From Opeltia flavorubescens (Eukaryota > Ascomycota > Lecanoromycetes > Teloschistales > Teloschistaceae): 64,000 bases of DNA. The translations under genes were made by a program, and so were the position numbers. Of the stretch, positions 33,788 through 45,488 are shown one piece after another. The stretch spans positions 1-64,000 of the forward strand of contig KE546969.1 in assembly GCA_000442125.1 (NCBI GenBank), in the 5' to 3' direction. Within the stretch, counting starts at the first letter, position 1, and each line of letters opens with the position of its first letter. The notes under the pieces are model-generated. The model was given only the letters and a program-made list of their open reading frames with translations. It made no database searches and had not been told where the DNA came from.

Positions 33788-36148
33788 TCACACAACAACA
33801 ACATCCCCATAATCCTTCTCCCCAATGCTGAAATCCCTCTCTCTATTACTCGAAGCCCCAAAAGAATATCCCCAGTACCCAACCCGCTCATACACCGTCT
33901 CCCCTCCTTTTGGCGCAACCCAATTCTTCACCCGTCCCATCGCTAACCCCGGACTCGGTACCTTCTTCAGCATCAATCCCGCGCTACCAATCCATCTCGT
34001 CTGTTTAGTCCCCACCTCCGTGTCCATGTCCCGAGCCAGAACAACGCAAGTAACCTCAGTTCTTGCAGCAGAGGGAGTAGTATCTGGTATCACTTCACCC
34101 CAATTCCTTTTAAAGCGAATCGGGCAAGATGAAGGGAGAGAATACTCATAGATAGTCTTCTTACGACTAACGGTATTCAAACTAGAACCAACGTCGTCGC
34201 TGTCACTCTCACCGTCGTCGTGACCGCGGTAGTGAGGATTCTTGATTTCGGTGCGACGGAGCGTGGTATGGAAGAGTGGGGCACGGAGCTTGATACATGC
34301 TACGTCCTCTTCAAAATCTCCGTTGCCCATTTGTCTCCTGTGATCGACTTCACAATTTTGCGCCAGGACGGACCACGTAGTCCCCAACTCGGTGAGATTA
34401 TAATGTGCCTGTGCCGTAGAAAGTGGGCTTCGGGTGGAAGTCTCCTTATGGTTGGCTGCGCGAATGCTTGCCCAGGATCAGGTGGGGAAGCCTTCTAGTC
34501 TTGTAGTGGGGATGTACTGGTTGTGTGTTTTGACGTGCCACATGAGATCCAACGGCAAGAATTCGTGCCAAGCTCCTTGAGTGAAGGTCAATCCAGTGCG
34601 CTGCTGGAGGACATCGGTGATACCTTTCAAGGCGATAAGGTTGTCACTTGAGTATGTGAGTTTCGAGGCCCAGGATTTGGTGATAATGCTACCCCAGACG
34701 AGGTAAAATTGGTGTCTTTTCGTTTGCTCGTCCATGTTGGCTGTCTTCAAATGAGGCAGTAACCACATATCCTTGGCAGAATCCTGTGGATAGATATGTT
34801 TAGGGTTGAAATCCCTGTCCGTGAGAACGGCGGAAGTACTTGGTGCAGTTTTAGGACTACCGTTTGGAAGCTCCTCGTTTGCCTCTAGCTCTTGACATTC
34901 CCAGAACAGCCCTTTTGGTCCGTAGTATAAGATTCTTCTTGACAGAAGCCGTTCCTGCATAACCCAAGCTCGACTGAGAAGAGGTGTGCCTTGGCGAAGA
35001 CCATCGACCTTGCATTCCGCGTCGGGGCGGACAGTCCTTTCAGATGGAACAGCATAGACAACTCCTCCAGCGACTTCGCAGATTTGACATGGTTGTGTGA
35101 CCACGGGATTGATTTTGGCGAAGCATCCAGCGTCACTATGAGGTGCCCATAGAGCTGCAATCGTAAAGACGGATTCGCTGTATACACGACTCATGGTCAC
35201 GGACTCTTGCTTCCAATCGCTGGGGGAGTCTTGGATGATACACAGGGAGTCAATCCAGATGTAGCGATAGCCTAGATTCCTGGTGATGATTACCGCATCT
35301 CTGAGGGTTGTGGGTAATTCCTCCATCGGTATGCCGCTTGTGAATGATTGATAGTTTGATTGTGTCAGCGTCAAAGTCTTAGCTCTACCCCAGCAATAGC
35401 TCAATGTTACATACTCAATCGAGACTCCAGGACGTCTTCGGGATGTCTCGTATAGTTTCGGCCCCTCGGAATCCGAACCGACATCGATCAATCTTGTTGG
35501 AGGCTTCTGATGGGTTGAGCTGACACCCCGAGTGCATTTCCAGTGGCTTTTTGTACAGTTCTGAACCCATGATCTGGCGAGTGCGCATGACATATCCGAT
35601 GCGGTTGAAATAGCAGGCTTGATTGCGATAGGCGAAGAGTAGAGATAAAGATCCAAAGAACATGAGCGCGCTTCTCCTGATTCAAGAGGCAAATGCTCTA
35701 GTATGAGAAGGCTTCCAAAATACGATCTTGTCAAGTCCTCTCCAATTGTAACGCTCTTTTGTTTTTCTTTCATGAGGATAACCTTGATCTCATAACTCTT
35801 AGGGTATTTCTCATCTATCGCGAAGGTACGCTCTCGTTCCCTCAACGCTTCCCTCAGCGAATCATCTTTGAGCTGATTGTACAGTAGTGCACAAAGGTGA
35901 CATTGAAGCTTCCCGGTCCATTCAAGAACCGATGCAGTACCTTTATGCTCGAAATTCTCCCGGTACGTATGTTCGTCGTCCCATGGATCATTCAGGGCAT
36001 CTTCAGGATTGAAGTAGTCTTCCTCATGATCGGCGAAGTCATCGTAGAGACTAATGAAGTGACATAATCGAAAGCAATCGTCACAAGTCTTGTTCAGCTT
36101 CTCAGCCCTGCCCTCGTCACTGTGCATCTTCGCCATCTCCTGGCCCAT
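33788..36148 (-). pseudogene. HET-domain protein with a nonsense codon in the WSWAS motif
   Basis: One frame from the ATG at 36148 runs 556 codons to a TGA at 34480-34478 and then stays open in the same frame for 229 more codons to 33788. The HET (heterokaryon incompatibility) domain lies at about 245-400, with the diagnostic VTLSYCWG, LPTTLRDAVIITRNLGYRYIWIDSLCIIQDS and later LSRAWVMQERLLSRRILYYG. The N-terminus has a CxxC-type segment (CDDCFRLC, CHLC). The stop sits exactly at the first Trp of the conserved P(S/T)WSWAS motif: the sequence reads EGFPT-stop-SWASI. TGG to TGA needs one G-to-A change; this is not the classic RIP CpA context. The truncated product would keep the HET domain but lose the last 230 residues, so partial function is possible. 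A sequencing error cannot be excluded. HET proteins trigger cell death when incompatible hyphae fuse. Confidence 0.85.
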
Positions 36149-36687
36149 CCTTTGTCGCAGCGAGGGTGTCTTGCCGAGTTGCGTAATGGGGTAATTTTTC
36201 GCGAATGAAAGCAGATCGATGACTGTATCAGCTTAGACAATCCCAAAATGGATTCGCAAGAGGAAGTTTGATATGAGACAGAGGTTCATTAGGGTGGCTG
36301 GGTAAGCCACCCGTCATGTCAAAGTCGAATCGGTGTCTGGGCGTCTTGGCTGCATGAAGCCAAGGAGGATCAACAAAAAGTATGCCGGCCTGGACCTTTT
36401 CATGGTTTCATTGACCAGAGACTCACCAAAATTGCATATCTCAGCTAGAAAGATGTTCAAGAATCCATTCACTTACCTACTTTACAGCTTGGTTGGAAGT
36501 TCTTTCGGCTTAAGCGATAATGTATATGAGCTTAGAGGACAACGATATTTGAGCAGGGGTGCAAGGGAATCATATGAAGATGAAAATGAAGGTTATTTAA
36601 AGACCGAAGCAAATGATACAGCAGTCGAGCACAAGTTACAATCCTCTTTAAAGTCCATGCAAATCTAACAAACAATAAATCCACCCC
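36149..36687. other. Intergenic, 36.15-36.69 kb
   Basis: Promoter side of the HET gene. A plus-strand open frame, 36333-36668, has no good ATG context or family feature. No supported gene. Confidence 0.5.
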
Positions 36688-37389
36688 TCAACCACCCGGT
36701 CGTCTCCTCCCCCCACTCGCCGGCCTCACCGGTTTAGAAACCAACCCATCCCCCGTAAACCTACTACTATCAACCGTCCCCTCCGGCATCGGCGCAATAA
36801 CCTGCAAATAATACCACGTCGCCGCACTCGTCGCAATAGGCAAATACATCCCCGAAATAAACCCCCCCAGTCCCGCCGAAACCATCAGCAACAATGCATA
36901 AGCCGCCTCCTCAACAATACTCCACGGCACAGTTCTATCTGCCGGTGGGATCAGGGTGAAGATGATTTGGCCAAGTGCGATCCTTACGTAGCTTTGCTCG
37001 GGAAGACGGGCCCATTCGTTGATTACCGAGGTGCGAATGTCGGAGTAGAGTTTTTTGAGATTGGTGATGGTCTTGTCGGGTGTGGAAGGGTTGAGGATGG
37101 AGGTTATGCGGTTGTAGGACCAGAGGGTGTACATTGTTCCTACGCGGATTTTCCAGAGGAGTGGATGTTCTCTTCGTTCGAGCGAGCCATGTGACATAGA
37201 ATGATCGGGTTGTAGCGTAGGATGAAGGGATACATCGGTGTTGATTGATCTCGTTAGGCCTTGGTGCCGGGCTAAAGGCTGGTTTATTTCATCTTGCCGG
37301 GCAATGAGTGTAGGTGTGGCAAGAGCGATTGAATGAAGCGCGAAAAAGAGGACGATTAGTCTGATCAAATGCTGCGATAAGAAGTGCAT
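36688..37389 (-). CDS. Secreted or membrane-associated hypothetical protein
   Basis: A single intronless frame of 233 residues. It starts with a signal peptide (MHFLSQHLIRLIVLFFALHSIALA), followed by a pro-like stretch with a dibasic LERREH near 70. A central helical region (about 78-125) precedes a strongly hydrophobic pair of segments at about 160-195 (VEEAAYALLLMVSAGLGGF and MYLPIATSAATWYYLQVI). The C-terminus is Pro/Arg/Gly-rich (RPASGGRRRPGG). No Cys outside the start and no motif I recognise. The layout of signal peptide, helical body and hydrophobic C-terminal segments recurs in a family of fungal secreted proteins of unknown role. Confidence 0.7.
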   Translation of the reverse strand: MHFLSQHLIRLIVLFFALHSIALATPTLIARQDEINQPLARHQGLTRSINTDVSLHPTLQPDHSMSHGSLERREHPLLWKIRVGTMYTLWSYNRITSILNPSTPDKTITNLKKLYSDIRTSVINEWARLPEQSYVRIALGQIIFTLIPPADRTVPWSIVEEAAYALLLMVSAGLGGFISGMYLPIATSAATWYYLQVIAPMPEGTVDSSRFTGDGLVSKPVRPASGGRRRPGG

Positions 37390-37805
37390 GGTAGATAGTT
37401 GGACAATTGTTAGAGGAGCGAGGGTTCCGAGAACATCGTGCAGCTGGCTTATAGAGGAAACGCATTGACAGAAAAGGCTGCGCCTATCGCAAAAGTGTTA
37501 CGAACCGAGAATGGACGGCAGGTTCGTCCCGCAGGCAGATTCTAGACGCGACTGTAGCTGAAGTGTCCGTACTGGATTAGGCGACGCGCGGATATCCAGC
37601 AGCGGCACGTAGAGACCATGTGTTCGTTTATTATTGTTTCGTGTTCAGACCATCTTTCGAGGAAAATTCATTGCAGACAGATTTGTAGTTTATCAACACG
37701 GCACAACAAGATAGCTGTACGATATTACACTCTGAGATGCGTTGGTTTTGGAAGACGTACTCTGGCTTATAATGACCATCGTGAGGGAGGTATTGTGGAT
37801 ATCAT
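37390..37805. other. Intergenic, 37.39-37.81 kb
   Basis: Promoter side of the 36.7-kb gene and 3' flank of the SAT4 gene. No gene seen. Confidence 0.55.
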
Positions 37806-39034
37806 TCAGACTTGCTCCATGCTGTGCACCTCGCAAGGCGACTTCTCAGGCCCGATGTCACTCTCGTATACGTCGATCGAAACAGTCTTCTTGATACGAT
37901 TTTCGCTCCAGTCCGTCACGGCCTGGACTACTTTTTGTCTTCGGTAGGGAAGCCTTTGATCTATCTTCTTTTTGTTGAAGAGCGGGCGCAAGGTTGGGAA
38001 ACATCCGACGATGATGCTAAGGACAAGTTCGACCCTGAAAATACCTTAGCTGCGTTCAATGATAGGGTGATGTGTGTACTCACATCTTCCAAGTCATGAA
38101 CGGAAGTACATTCCCTGAACCAGGTATCAGTCGGGATCAAGCTGCATTCCGGAGCTTAGTGAGACATACACGTGACATCATCTGGTGTGGTGGTGACGTG
38201 ACTATAGACAACACGAGCAATGCCCGCTGCCCCTGTACTGTATCTTCCGTCAGTGTGCTGTTTGACCAATGTGGGGCCAAGGAGTGAATATGCGTACAGT
38301 CCTCCGAGGGCCAGCAGACCACATAAGAGACCTTTGTCATATCGGCTTATCTTGACACTCCAGAGCAGGACAACGGGGGATGTCGCAAGGATGAAATCGT
38401 AAGCCACAGCCATTACTAGCATTCCATCAGCACTGTAAGGGGAGTAGGGCTTGATTAAGACCGACCACCCTGGATATAAAGCAAAACTGTTCTCCAAAGA
38501 ATATGGCAATAGCCATCCCTCGTAGAGTCCCATAATCGCTGGATAGGGAAGCACGAAAAGACGACGCTGAAGAAAATGGCAATGGTAATGATGGCCATAA
38601 GGACAATCAAGGTCATGAAGAAGCGTTTCCAATTACTGCTGACCGTGATTTTCATAAGCATGATTGAGATAGAGATCTTAGCCAATGCTTCAGCTGAGGG
38701 CGTGATGCAGAATCCGATCCATAGCATTCGTAGCGTTGCCGAGGTTTGCTCTTGTGTCAAAGTATCCAGATGATTGCCAAGGCCATGATGAACCGATGAA
38801 GCCATGCAACTGAAACTTGCAAGGACCAGGACCTGGTCACGTTGAGCTTCCTGCCGTGATACTAGGATGAAGGCATACCAGTGAAGCTGCCATTATCCAA
38901 TCATCTGCCCCAATATTGCGAACTATTCGGATCCTGACCCATAACCTCAATATGACGAGGAAGCATGCCAAGATTGTTGCAGTCCCCATGACAGCGAGGA
39001 ATATAGCGCCCCTGTCCTGTTCGTGTGCGTACAT
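37806..39034 (-). CDS. SAT4/rhodopsin-type integral membrane protein (Pth11-like)
   Basis: Exon 1, 39034-38879, joins exon 2 from 38832 through a 46-bp GTATGC...CCAG intron, giving DDWIMAASLVLVLASF, the family's DD(W/Y) signature. The later exons end at 38170 (donor GTATGT), then 38114-38084 and 38034-37806; splicing gives DDVTWNVLPFMTWKMVELVLSII and then CFPTLRPLFNKK, the canonical SAT4 ending. Seven membrane segments can be traced. Between about 38,540 (WDSTRDGYC) and 38,440 (YSADGMLVMAVAYDFILA) the frame changes, and I find no normal-length consensus intron, so an indel or unusual splice must lie there. Members are fungal GPCR-like or surface-sensing proteins; ligand unknown. It is divergently arranged with the P450 gene, 1.5 kb away. 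Confidence 0.78.
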
Positions 39035-40542
39035 CTTGGTCTTCTAGCTGTGGTGAATCGTTGTGAAGACAAAGTTGGGAAAGGATGCCCGATACTCGAT
39101 TTCAAGATCCATTCGTATTTCAGCATCACCCAGTGATCATCTAAGAGTAAAGCTGCGCCGTCGTGGAGCGGACTGTCAGATGCACGGTCGTCTGCATAAC
39201 TAGTGCTCAACGTCGCCGTTTGACTTACGTACTCAAGGATCGTATCTCGGATGGCGCATGGCAGAACTCCCGGCGTCCATGGGTATGTAGAAGGGCGCTG
39301 CCTCGCCGTGGATGTACTCGGTCATCTTGAGAAGCTAAGAATAGGAAAAGTCTTTAGGAAAGTGGGGTGAAAGCGATAGATTTCAGACTTCTAGTTGCAA
39401 GCCACATGCAGCATTTGAGATAGCGGCCGTACTTAATCCTCACTTGATGCAGACCATACCAGCCTTGTCGCAAGGCTTTTATTGACTATCCAATCCGAGG
39501 TGGAAGTCTGACATGGCACATCGTAGCCCGGTTTCTTGACTTCGGGTCGTGCCAAGTCATCAAGCTACCGCGAAGCCAATCTTCAGTCACTCGAGATCTG
39601 ACTTCTCACTCACATAAAATCCCGCGGTATTGAATATGCGAATGACTGCTGGATTCGTGTCCAACCTGCGTTCGTGTGCTTGGGCCAAGCCTCGGTAGGT
39701 TTTCAGCCGCATGCTTACACTTGCATGATATTTGTTAGCCGCACCGCTCACCGACAAGAGACAGACCACCAAAGCCGGTTGGATCACTCTCGTACGCAAG
39801 TACTGAGCGGTTGAATTAACCTTGTTAGGAAGTTATCCTCCGCTGCTCCTATACACGTCTGTAGAGTCGTTACGATCAAACTCAAGTACATACATACTTG
39901 TGTCTGACCATTTAAGTTCTTTGGCAGGAAGAAATTGACAAGGTTTGCATTCTTCAATCTCATTCTTTCGTCTTCGTGCGTACGTCTGCAAAGAAATTTC
40001 GATGCTGTTCTTCTTTGTGCCATTCTTCGTCCTTGAACGGGTAACCTTAAGATCGAACGATGGAACTCAGTCAACAATGAGATATATGGTCACAGCGTCT
40101 GTTGGACAAAAAGAGTCATACATTAACAAGGTCCAGAATGATCAACATACCTTTCCCGTCGCTAAAGCTCCATGGCACTGACAAGCCAATTTGTCTTTTG
40201 CGCGGGCATGCGGCGCTCCCATTCGAGCTCAATCTTGAAGGAGGATAATTTGGTGAAGAAACCAAGAGACTAAATGTTGTCGAAGAAGGATCATCCGGGA
40301 GGATTCAAACGCTGTAGGGACTATGACCGTAAGTAGCCAAGTCGTGCTTACGAATGGTTCAGTCTTGTCTTGGCAGCTGAACGCGTAACCTCAACTTCAC
40401 GTCATCTCCCCAGACCGGCTGTGAACACTGCCATACAGATTTTCATCGATACTGTCACACTTGGACGCCCTCAGACCATTGAATTCTAAGGACATTATCT
40501 GCTAACATTCCGCTCTCATCCAGCTCGAGCTCCGCCGTTGCC
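39035..40542. other. Divergent intergenic region between SAT4 and P450 genes
   Basis: A 1.5-kb stretch with no supported gene. It should contain the promoters of both flanking genes. A GTAAGT donor at 40329 and CCCAG acceptor ending at 40413 could be an 85-bp intron in the 5' leader of the P450 transcript. A very short spliced Cys/His-rich frame around it is too small to call a gene. Confidence 0.5.
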
Positions 40543-42217
40543 ATGTCAACCGCGATGAGTCTCGAACCTTCGAACATCCTCATAGGTGGCGCCATCGCTC
40601 TCATATGCTATAATCTCTACCGATACTTGAATGGCTATCAGTCAAGGCAGAAACTGATATCAACAAATGGCTGCAAGCCCGCTCCGAAATACCCGGTCCG
40701 CGACCCGTTCTTTGCCACCGACGTTCTCTACGGTCAGATTCGAGGCGCCAAGAATAAAACCTACCTAGACGACAGAGTCATACAGTACGAACAATACGGC
40801 AACACTCATTCCTCGAGACTGATCACGACACCCACCATCCTGACAATAGAGCCCGAGAACATCAAAGCTGTCCTCTCCACCCAGATGAAGAATTTCGAAG
40901 TAGGCTTCACGCGCCGGAGAGCTTTCGGACCAGTCATAAAACACAGCGTCCTCGTCGCCGATGGCGTTGAATGGGAACACTCTCGCGCCTTTCTGAAACC
41001 AAGTTTTTCCAGGAGCCAGGTCGGAGATCTAGCCACCCTAGAGACCCATGTTCAGAATCTGCTCAAGGAAATTCCCACTGATGACTCCACCGTCGATCTG
41101 GCCGAGCTCTTCCTTCGCTATACCGCAGACGTCACCACTGACTTTATGTTCGGTGAATCCATTGGGTCGCTCCCTCATCCAGATGCATTCGGAGGAGCCC
41201 TGACCGAAGCTTGTCGCATCGGACAGCTAGGCGTTGAGCGACGCTTTCTTCTTGGTATCTTTGCGGACGTGGTTCCGCAGCCTGCATTCAGCAAAGCCGT
41301 CAAAGATGTGCATGCGTACATGGAAGCCCACGTCGATAAAGCCCTACAACAGCGCAACGCTAGCGAGGAAAAGAAGGCGACGAATGGCGGGAAGTATATT
41401 TTTGCCGATGAACTGGCTAGGCTGACCGATGACCGAATTGTGCTTCGGGACCAGCTCCTGGGTATCTTCCTTGCAGGCCGTGACACCACTGCCGCATTGC
41501 TGGCGAACTTGTTCTTCGTCCTGGCTCGGAATCCAAGAGTTTGGACATTGCTACATGAAGAGGTAGCATCTCTCAACGGGAAGAACCCGACATGGGATGA
41601 CCTCAAAGGCCTGAGATACTTAAGCTGGTGTCTGAACGAGAGTAAGTACCTTGCGCTCTCTACTATACCTTACAGCCCTGACATCTCAACCCACAGCAAA
41701 CCGTCTCTATCCCATTGTCCAAGGGACCTCTCGCGTCGCTCTCAACGACACTATCCTCCCACGCGGCGGAGGAACTGATGGGAACTCACCGGTCTTTGTC
41801 CGTGCGGGGACACTCGTAGTATTCCACTTCGTAGCACTGCACAAGCGCAAAGACCTCTGGGGTGAAGACGCGGATGACTTCCGACCCGAGCGATGGGAGA
41901 AGGAAAAGGCATCATGGGTCCCTTGTCCCTCACACCCCCATTACTGATGAATGCTAACAATATTGTAGAATTACCTGCCCTTCGGTGGAGGACCTCGCAA
42001 CTGTATTGGCCGTACGCATACTTTGGAAATAGCACTTACGGAAGATGATTGCTGACTTGTTCGCAGAACAATTCGCCATTACCGAGGCGTCCTATACCGC
42101 AGTCCGATTGATGCAGGAGTTTTCTGGCATTGAAAGTCGCGACTCGCGACCGTGGACGGAGAGCATAGGAGCGACCTGCTGTTCTGCGAATGGAGCGAAG
42201 GTGTCGCTGAGGAAGTG
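40543..42217 (+). CDS. Cytochrome P450, CYP52-like, with C-terminal frameshift
   Basis: Four exons: 40543-41641, 41697-41917, 41969-42011 and 42067 onward. An N-terminal anchor (about 8-27) is followed by [14 protein letters not shown], typical of CYP52-type alkane/fatty-acid omega-hydroxylases. The oxygen-binding I-helix has AGRDTT (311-316), the ExxR motif (ETNR) is formed across intron 1, FRPERW is present, and the heme loop is [11 protein letters not shown] with Cys452. Intron 2 uses an unusual GTCCCT donor but has a good branch site and TAG acceptor. In the last exon the frame shifts after RLMQEF: the literal frame ends at a TAG at 42165, but removing one missing T near 42120 restores [11 protein letters not shown]...AKVSLRK to a TGA at 42215-42217, the normal family ending. 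Heme binding is intact, so function may survive. Confidence 0.87.
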
Positions 42218-42546
42218 AAAATAACGGAGTAGACTATGAATGAGATCTGTTCGATAGGTAAAAGATGTCACATCCGCTGGCCGTTGGCCTATTATTATAA
42301 CTTTGATTGAGATCATCTTGAAGAAGGGTGAGAAGTGTAAATCCCAGATCTCAAGTGCCGCCATGAATATCTATTAATTCCAAGCCGAACCTTTGAATAT
42401 GTATATCTATTTTTTTATTTGTACACATATGTTTATATTTATCTATCCATTTTGCAGAAATCATTATATATTCGTTACATACGCAATTCATCCGCTCGAA
42501 TTTCTCACAACCATTTGGATTTTTCGAAAACAGAATATATATATAA
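42218..42546. other. Intergenic, 42.22-42.55 kb
   Basis: Convergent 3' flanks of the P450 and the next minus-strand gene. A/T-rich toward 42,400-42,540, as in fungal terminator regions. No gene seen. Confidence 0.55.
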
Positions 42547-44194
42547 TTACCCCCCCACACCCCCCAAACTAGCCGTATGCATCTGCATATAAGCATTCGC
42601 CCACTGCCCCACAACCCACTTCGAGAACGCCTTCGCAAAAGCCTGCTGCGGCGTCGACCCCGCCACAACATCCAACGCAGCACCAATACTCGTAGCCGCC
42701 AGCTGCGCCTGCTGCGACGTTTGCGTGAAGAATTCCGCCACCGCTTTCGCTTCTTCCGTAGTGAGTACTCGTGCCCAATTAGGTTGTTTAGCGGCCGGCA
42801 AGACGGCATTAAGGGCTCTGTTCTTGAGGGTGTTGATGCGGGCGGCGACGCCGCGGAGGTTGCTTAGGCCGCCGACGTGGGAGGCGAAGGTATCGTAGAT
42901 TTCACACTGCGTTTTCAATGTAAGGTCATGGTAAGTCGGACAGGGCATAGATGATAACAGAGGAGGAGGAACAATCAGTGTGACGTACCCAACTATCACC
43001 ATTAGGGGCGGGAATAGCGCGTCGGCCTTCACCACGGACAAAATCCTGCACGGTATTCCATGCATTTTCGGAGATACCGAGGGAGGCATCCCAGGCTTGG
43101 GAGACGAAGTTGATGACTTGGTTGAGCTCGACGACGTGGTCGATGTTGAGGTTTAGTCGTTTGAGGTCGTCGGTGTTGAGTTGGATTTGCTGGGAGAGGA
43201 GGACCCCGCCGGCGCCGATAAACCACCATACTGGATATCATCAGCAATGTCTAACATTTCCGAGGGCGTTTCTTATTACCTTGCTGAACTACAGCGGCCA
43301 TGTATGTTTCGCGATACGGGTATGCTATGGTCAAAAGTCAGCATTCGTTTTTATTAATACCAGAGCAAGCAAATTACCAAGGCGTAGGGCGCCAGTAGTA
43401 GTGATTGGCACAATAGGCTGGACTCTGGCTAAGAGCTTCGAGATCATAGACCGGGTGTCCAGCTGGCTGAGATCAAAGTCCGGATCATCAGGAAGTCCAG
43501 ATAGATATTGCTGATTGATATCGCCAGCTGGAGGAGTGTATGAGTCTCTTGGAATCGGGCCCGGCCAGATACTATCAGGTGGTGGATTGCATGTCAAGGA
43601 GCTGTCATAAGAAGCCGGAAGTCCATAATCTCCACCAACAGGCTCGTTGACACCAGACGGGAATCCACCATAGGGGGGATATTTGCCACTTTGACCTGGG
43701 GCAATGCAGGCAGGAATGTTGACTGGTACGGTGGGATTGATGTCAATACAATTAGCCTGTGCACCTCGGGACCAAGTCGCCCATTGACCTGCTGCAGGAA
43801 TGAAACAGGATTTGCCTGTACAATCGCTCTTCTCGTACAGCACTGCAGGCTGGTCGTAGTTGAGAACGTTGACGCAATAGAAGTGTTTGGCTGTACCCTT
43901 TGTGGGCATCTGATGTTGACCAGTAGCAGAGATAGTGTTCTCAATACAGTGGCCAGGTGTAGGGTCGCTACAGGGCACATTTGGCTGGCAAGTCCCGTCA
44001 GGGTCATCGCCATTGCGACATCGTCCTTGATGATCGGGACCTGCGAATGGGTCACAGATGTCGTTGATGCATGCGAATTCTTGAGTATCTTCGCATGTGT
44101 CTTTAGCTCCGCCGAGAGTGGACGTGCCTGCAAGGATTTGTGTAGCTGATACAGCGCTTGCAAGGTATAGAAGCCATATTAAGGAATGCACCAT
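42547..44194 (-). CDS. Secreted Cys-rich protein with long C-terminal helical region
   Basis: Four exons, 44194-43378, 43324-43280, 43230-42989 and 42906-42547, with introns of 53, 49 and 82 bp (GTAATT, GTAATA, GTACGT donors), all in phase, give 487 residues. The signal peptide is MVHSLIWLLYLASAVSA. The N-terminal half (about 30-180) has over a dozen Cys (DTCEDTQEFACINDICDPF, GHCIEN, SDCTGKSCF). A Pro/Gly-rich stretch (about 180-235) follows. The C-terminal half is mostly helical, beginning with a small hydrophobic patch (WWFIGAGGVLLS, about 289-300). No named family is recognised. The Cys-rich part suggests an extracellular disulfide-stabilised domain. It is probably secreted to the wall or medium. 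Confidence 0.8.
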
Positions 44195-45488
44195 TGCTTC
44201 GAGATTGCCACGGTCGAAGACCAGGTAAAGAAAAAAATGAATAAAGAGCGATACTAAGCTGCGAACAGAGAGACGAACACGATAATGTAGAGTCTGTGGT
44301 AGAGTCTGACATTATATAGATGGACTTTGAAGATGAGGCTCCAAGTCCACAAATAGAACTTGAAGCCATATGTATTGGATTGACACAGACCACCATGGTC
44401 GGCAAAATGGTAAAACATTCCGTTCACATGGTGGAGATAAGGTTTAGTCAGGTACAGGAGATGGACTGAGCATATCAGTGAGACATAATTATTGGATAAA
44501 GCAGTCGACCAATGACAGGCAAAGTAGAAAATCGGTAGCTGGTATACTGCACCATATCGATGAAGCACGCTTGACTGACAGCGTGACTTTTCAAGTGACC
44601 TATTTGTGTCTTTTTCATGCATTGACATGGCATTTTAGAGGTGATGGATATTTATTCGGACAGAACGTCGAATGCCATACGGGAGGCGGTGCATGTGTCA
44701 GAGGAACACGGGCCATGAACGTGATGCAGCCATCAGCGGGTCGCTTATATCTTCGACTAGCCAATCTCCGATTGTTGTTTCTGTCAGCCAACAAATCACT
44801 TCGTGACACAAGCTAGGCTTCACTGCTCAAACTATTAAGCTTCGGCGTTGAGTGGTGCTTTAGGTGATCATGTTCGAGATAGATCGCTATGGTGTGATGT
44901 TTCTAGGAGTTTATGCAAATCGACTTCGCTGGTGAAACAGTGGGTTCCGAAAATAGAAGTCGCTAGTTGGGTTGTTGGGAATGAGTCGATCTTATCTTAT
45001 CAAGATCTAATCCGCCTTGAGCGCTCCCACAAGGATTTTCTAAACCGTCCTTCTACCAATCGGAAGCCTTATAGTACTTCCCATGTTCATACAGCACTCG
45101 ATAAATCCGACTCTCATTTTCCTGTGGTTCGCAGCACTTACAGAGAGGTCCTAGAGATTGTACTACTATCGTGAATATTGGAGATCGTTCCCTACATATC
45201 ACGCACAAGACTGCAACCTCCTTTTTCATATCGTACTTGGAATGGGAAGGACATATTCATTCGTTTTTAGCTTGATGAATTGATAGCATCTGTATTATCT
45301 AGTCAATGAGAGTCATGCGTGTACTACTGATCGATAGGAGAACGTACGCTTCTGAATGACCTCATTTGACGTCATAATGTTCTGTTGAGATCTTATATGA
45401 CTCACGGACTCACGTCTCGATCAGTTCTATCTCAATCTTTTTGTTCTCGCTCAGTCTCTGATCTAACAAGCCTGCACGATCCGCTAAC
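44195..45488. other. Divergent intergenic region, 44.20-45.49 kb
   Basis: 1.3 kb between divergent genes. A TATATAA-like element (minus strand) is near 44,315, about 120 bp upstream of the secreted-protein ATG. Short open frames on both strands lack protein-like composition. No supported gene. Confidence 0.55.

Noticed and set aside
36333-36668. 111-codon plus-strand frame
   Set aside because: It begins with GTG, has no motif and lies in the HET promoter.
40264-40480. Short spliced frame with Cys/His-rich end upstream of the P450 gene
   Set aside because: It is only about 24-30 residues depending on frame; a leader intron of the P450 transcript explains the splice sites better.
42351-42809. 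Arg-rich 152-codon minus-strand frame
   Set aside because: It overlaps the last exon of the secreted-protein gene in another frame; low-complexity Arg/Trp/Gly translation is typical of a shadow frame.
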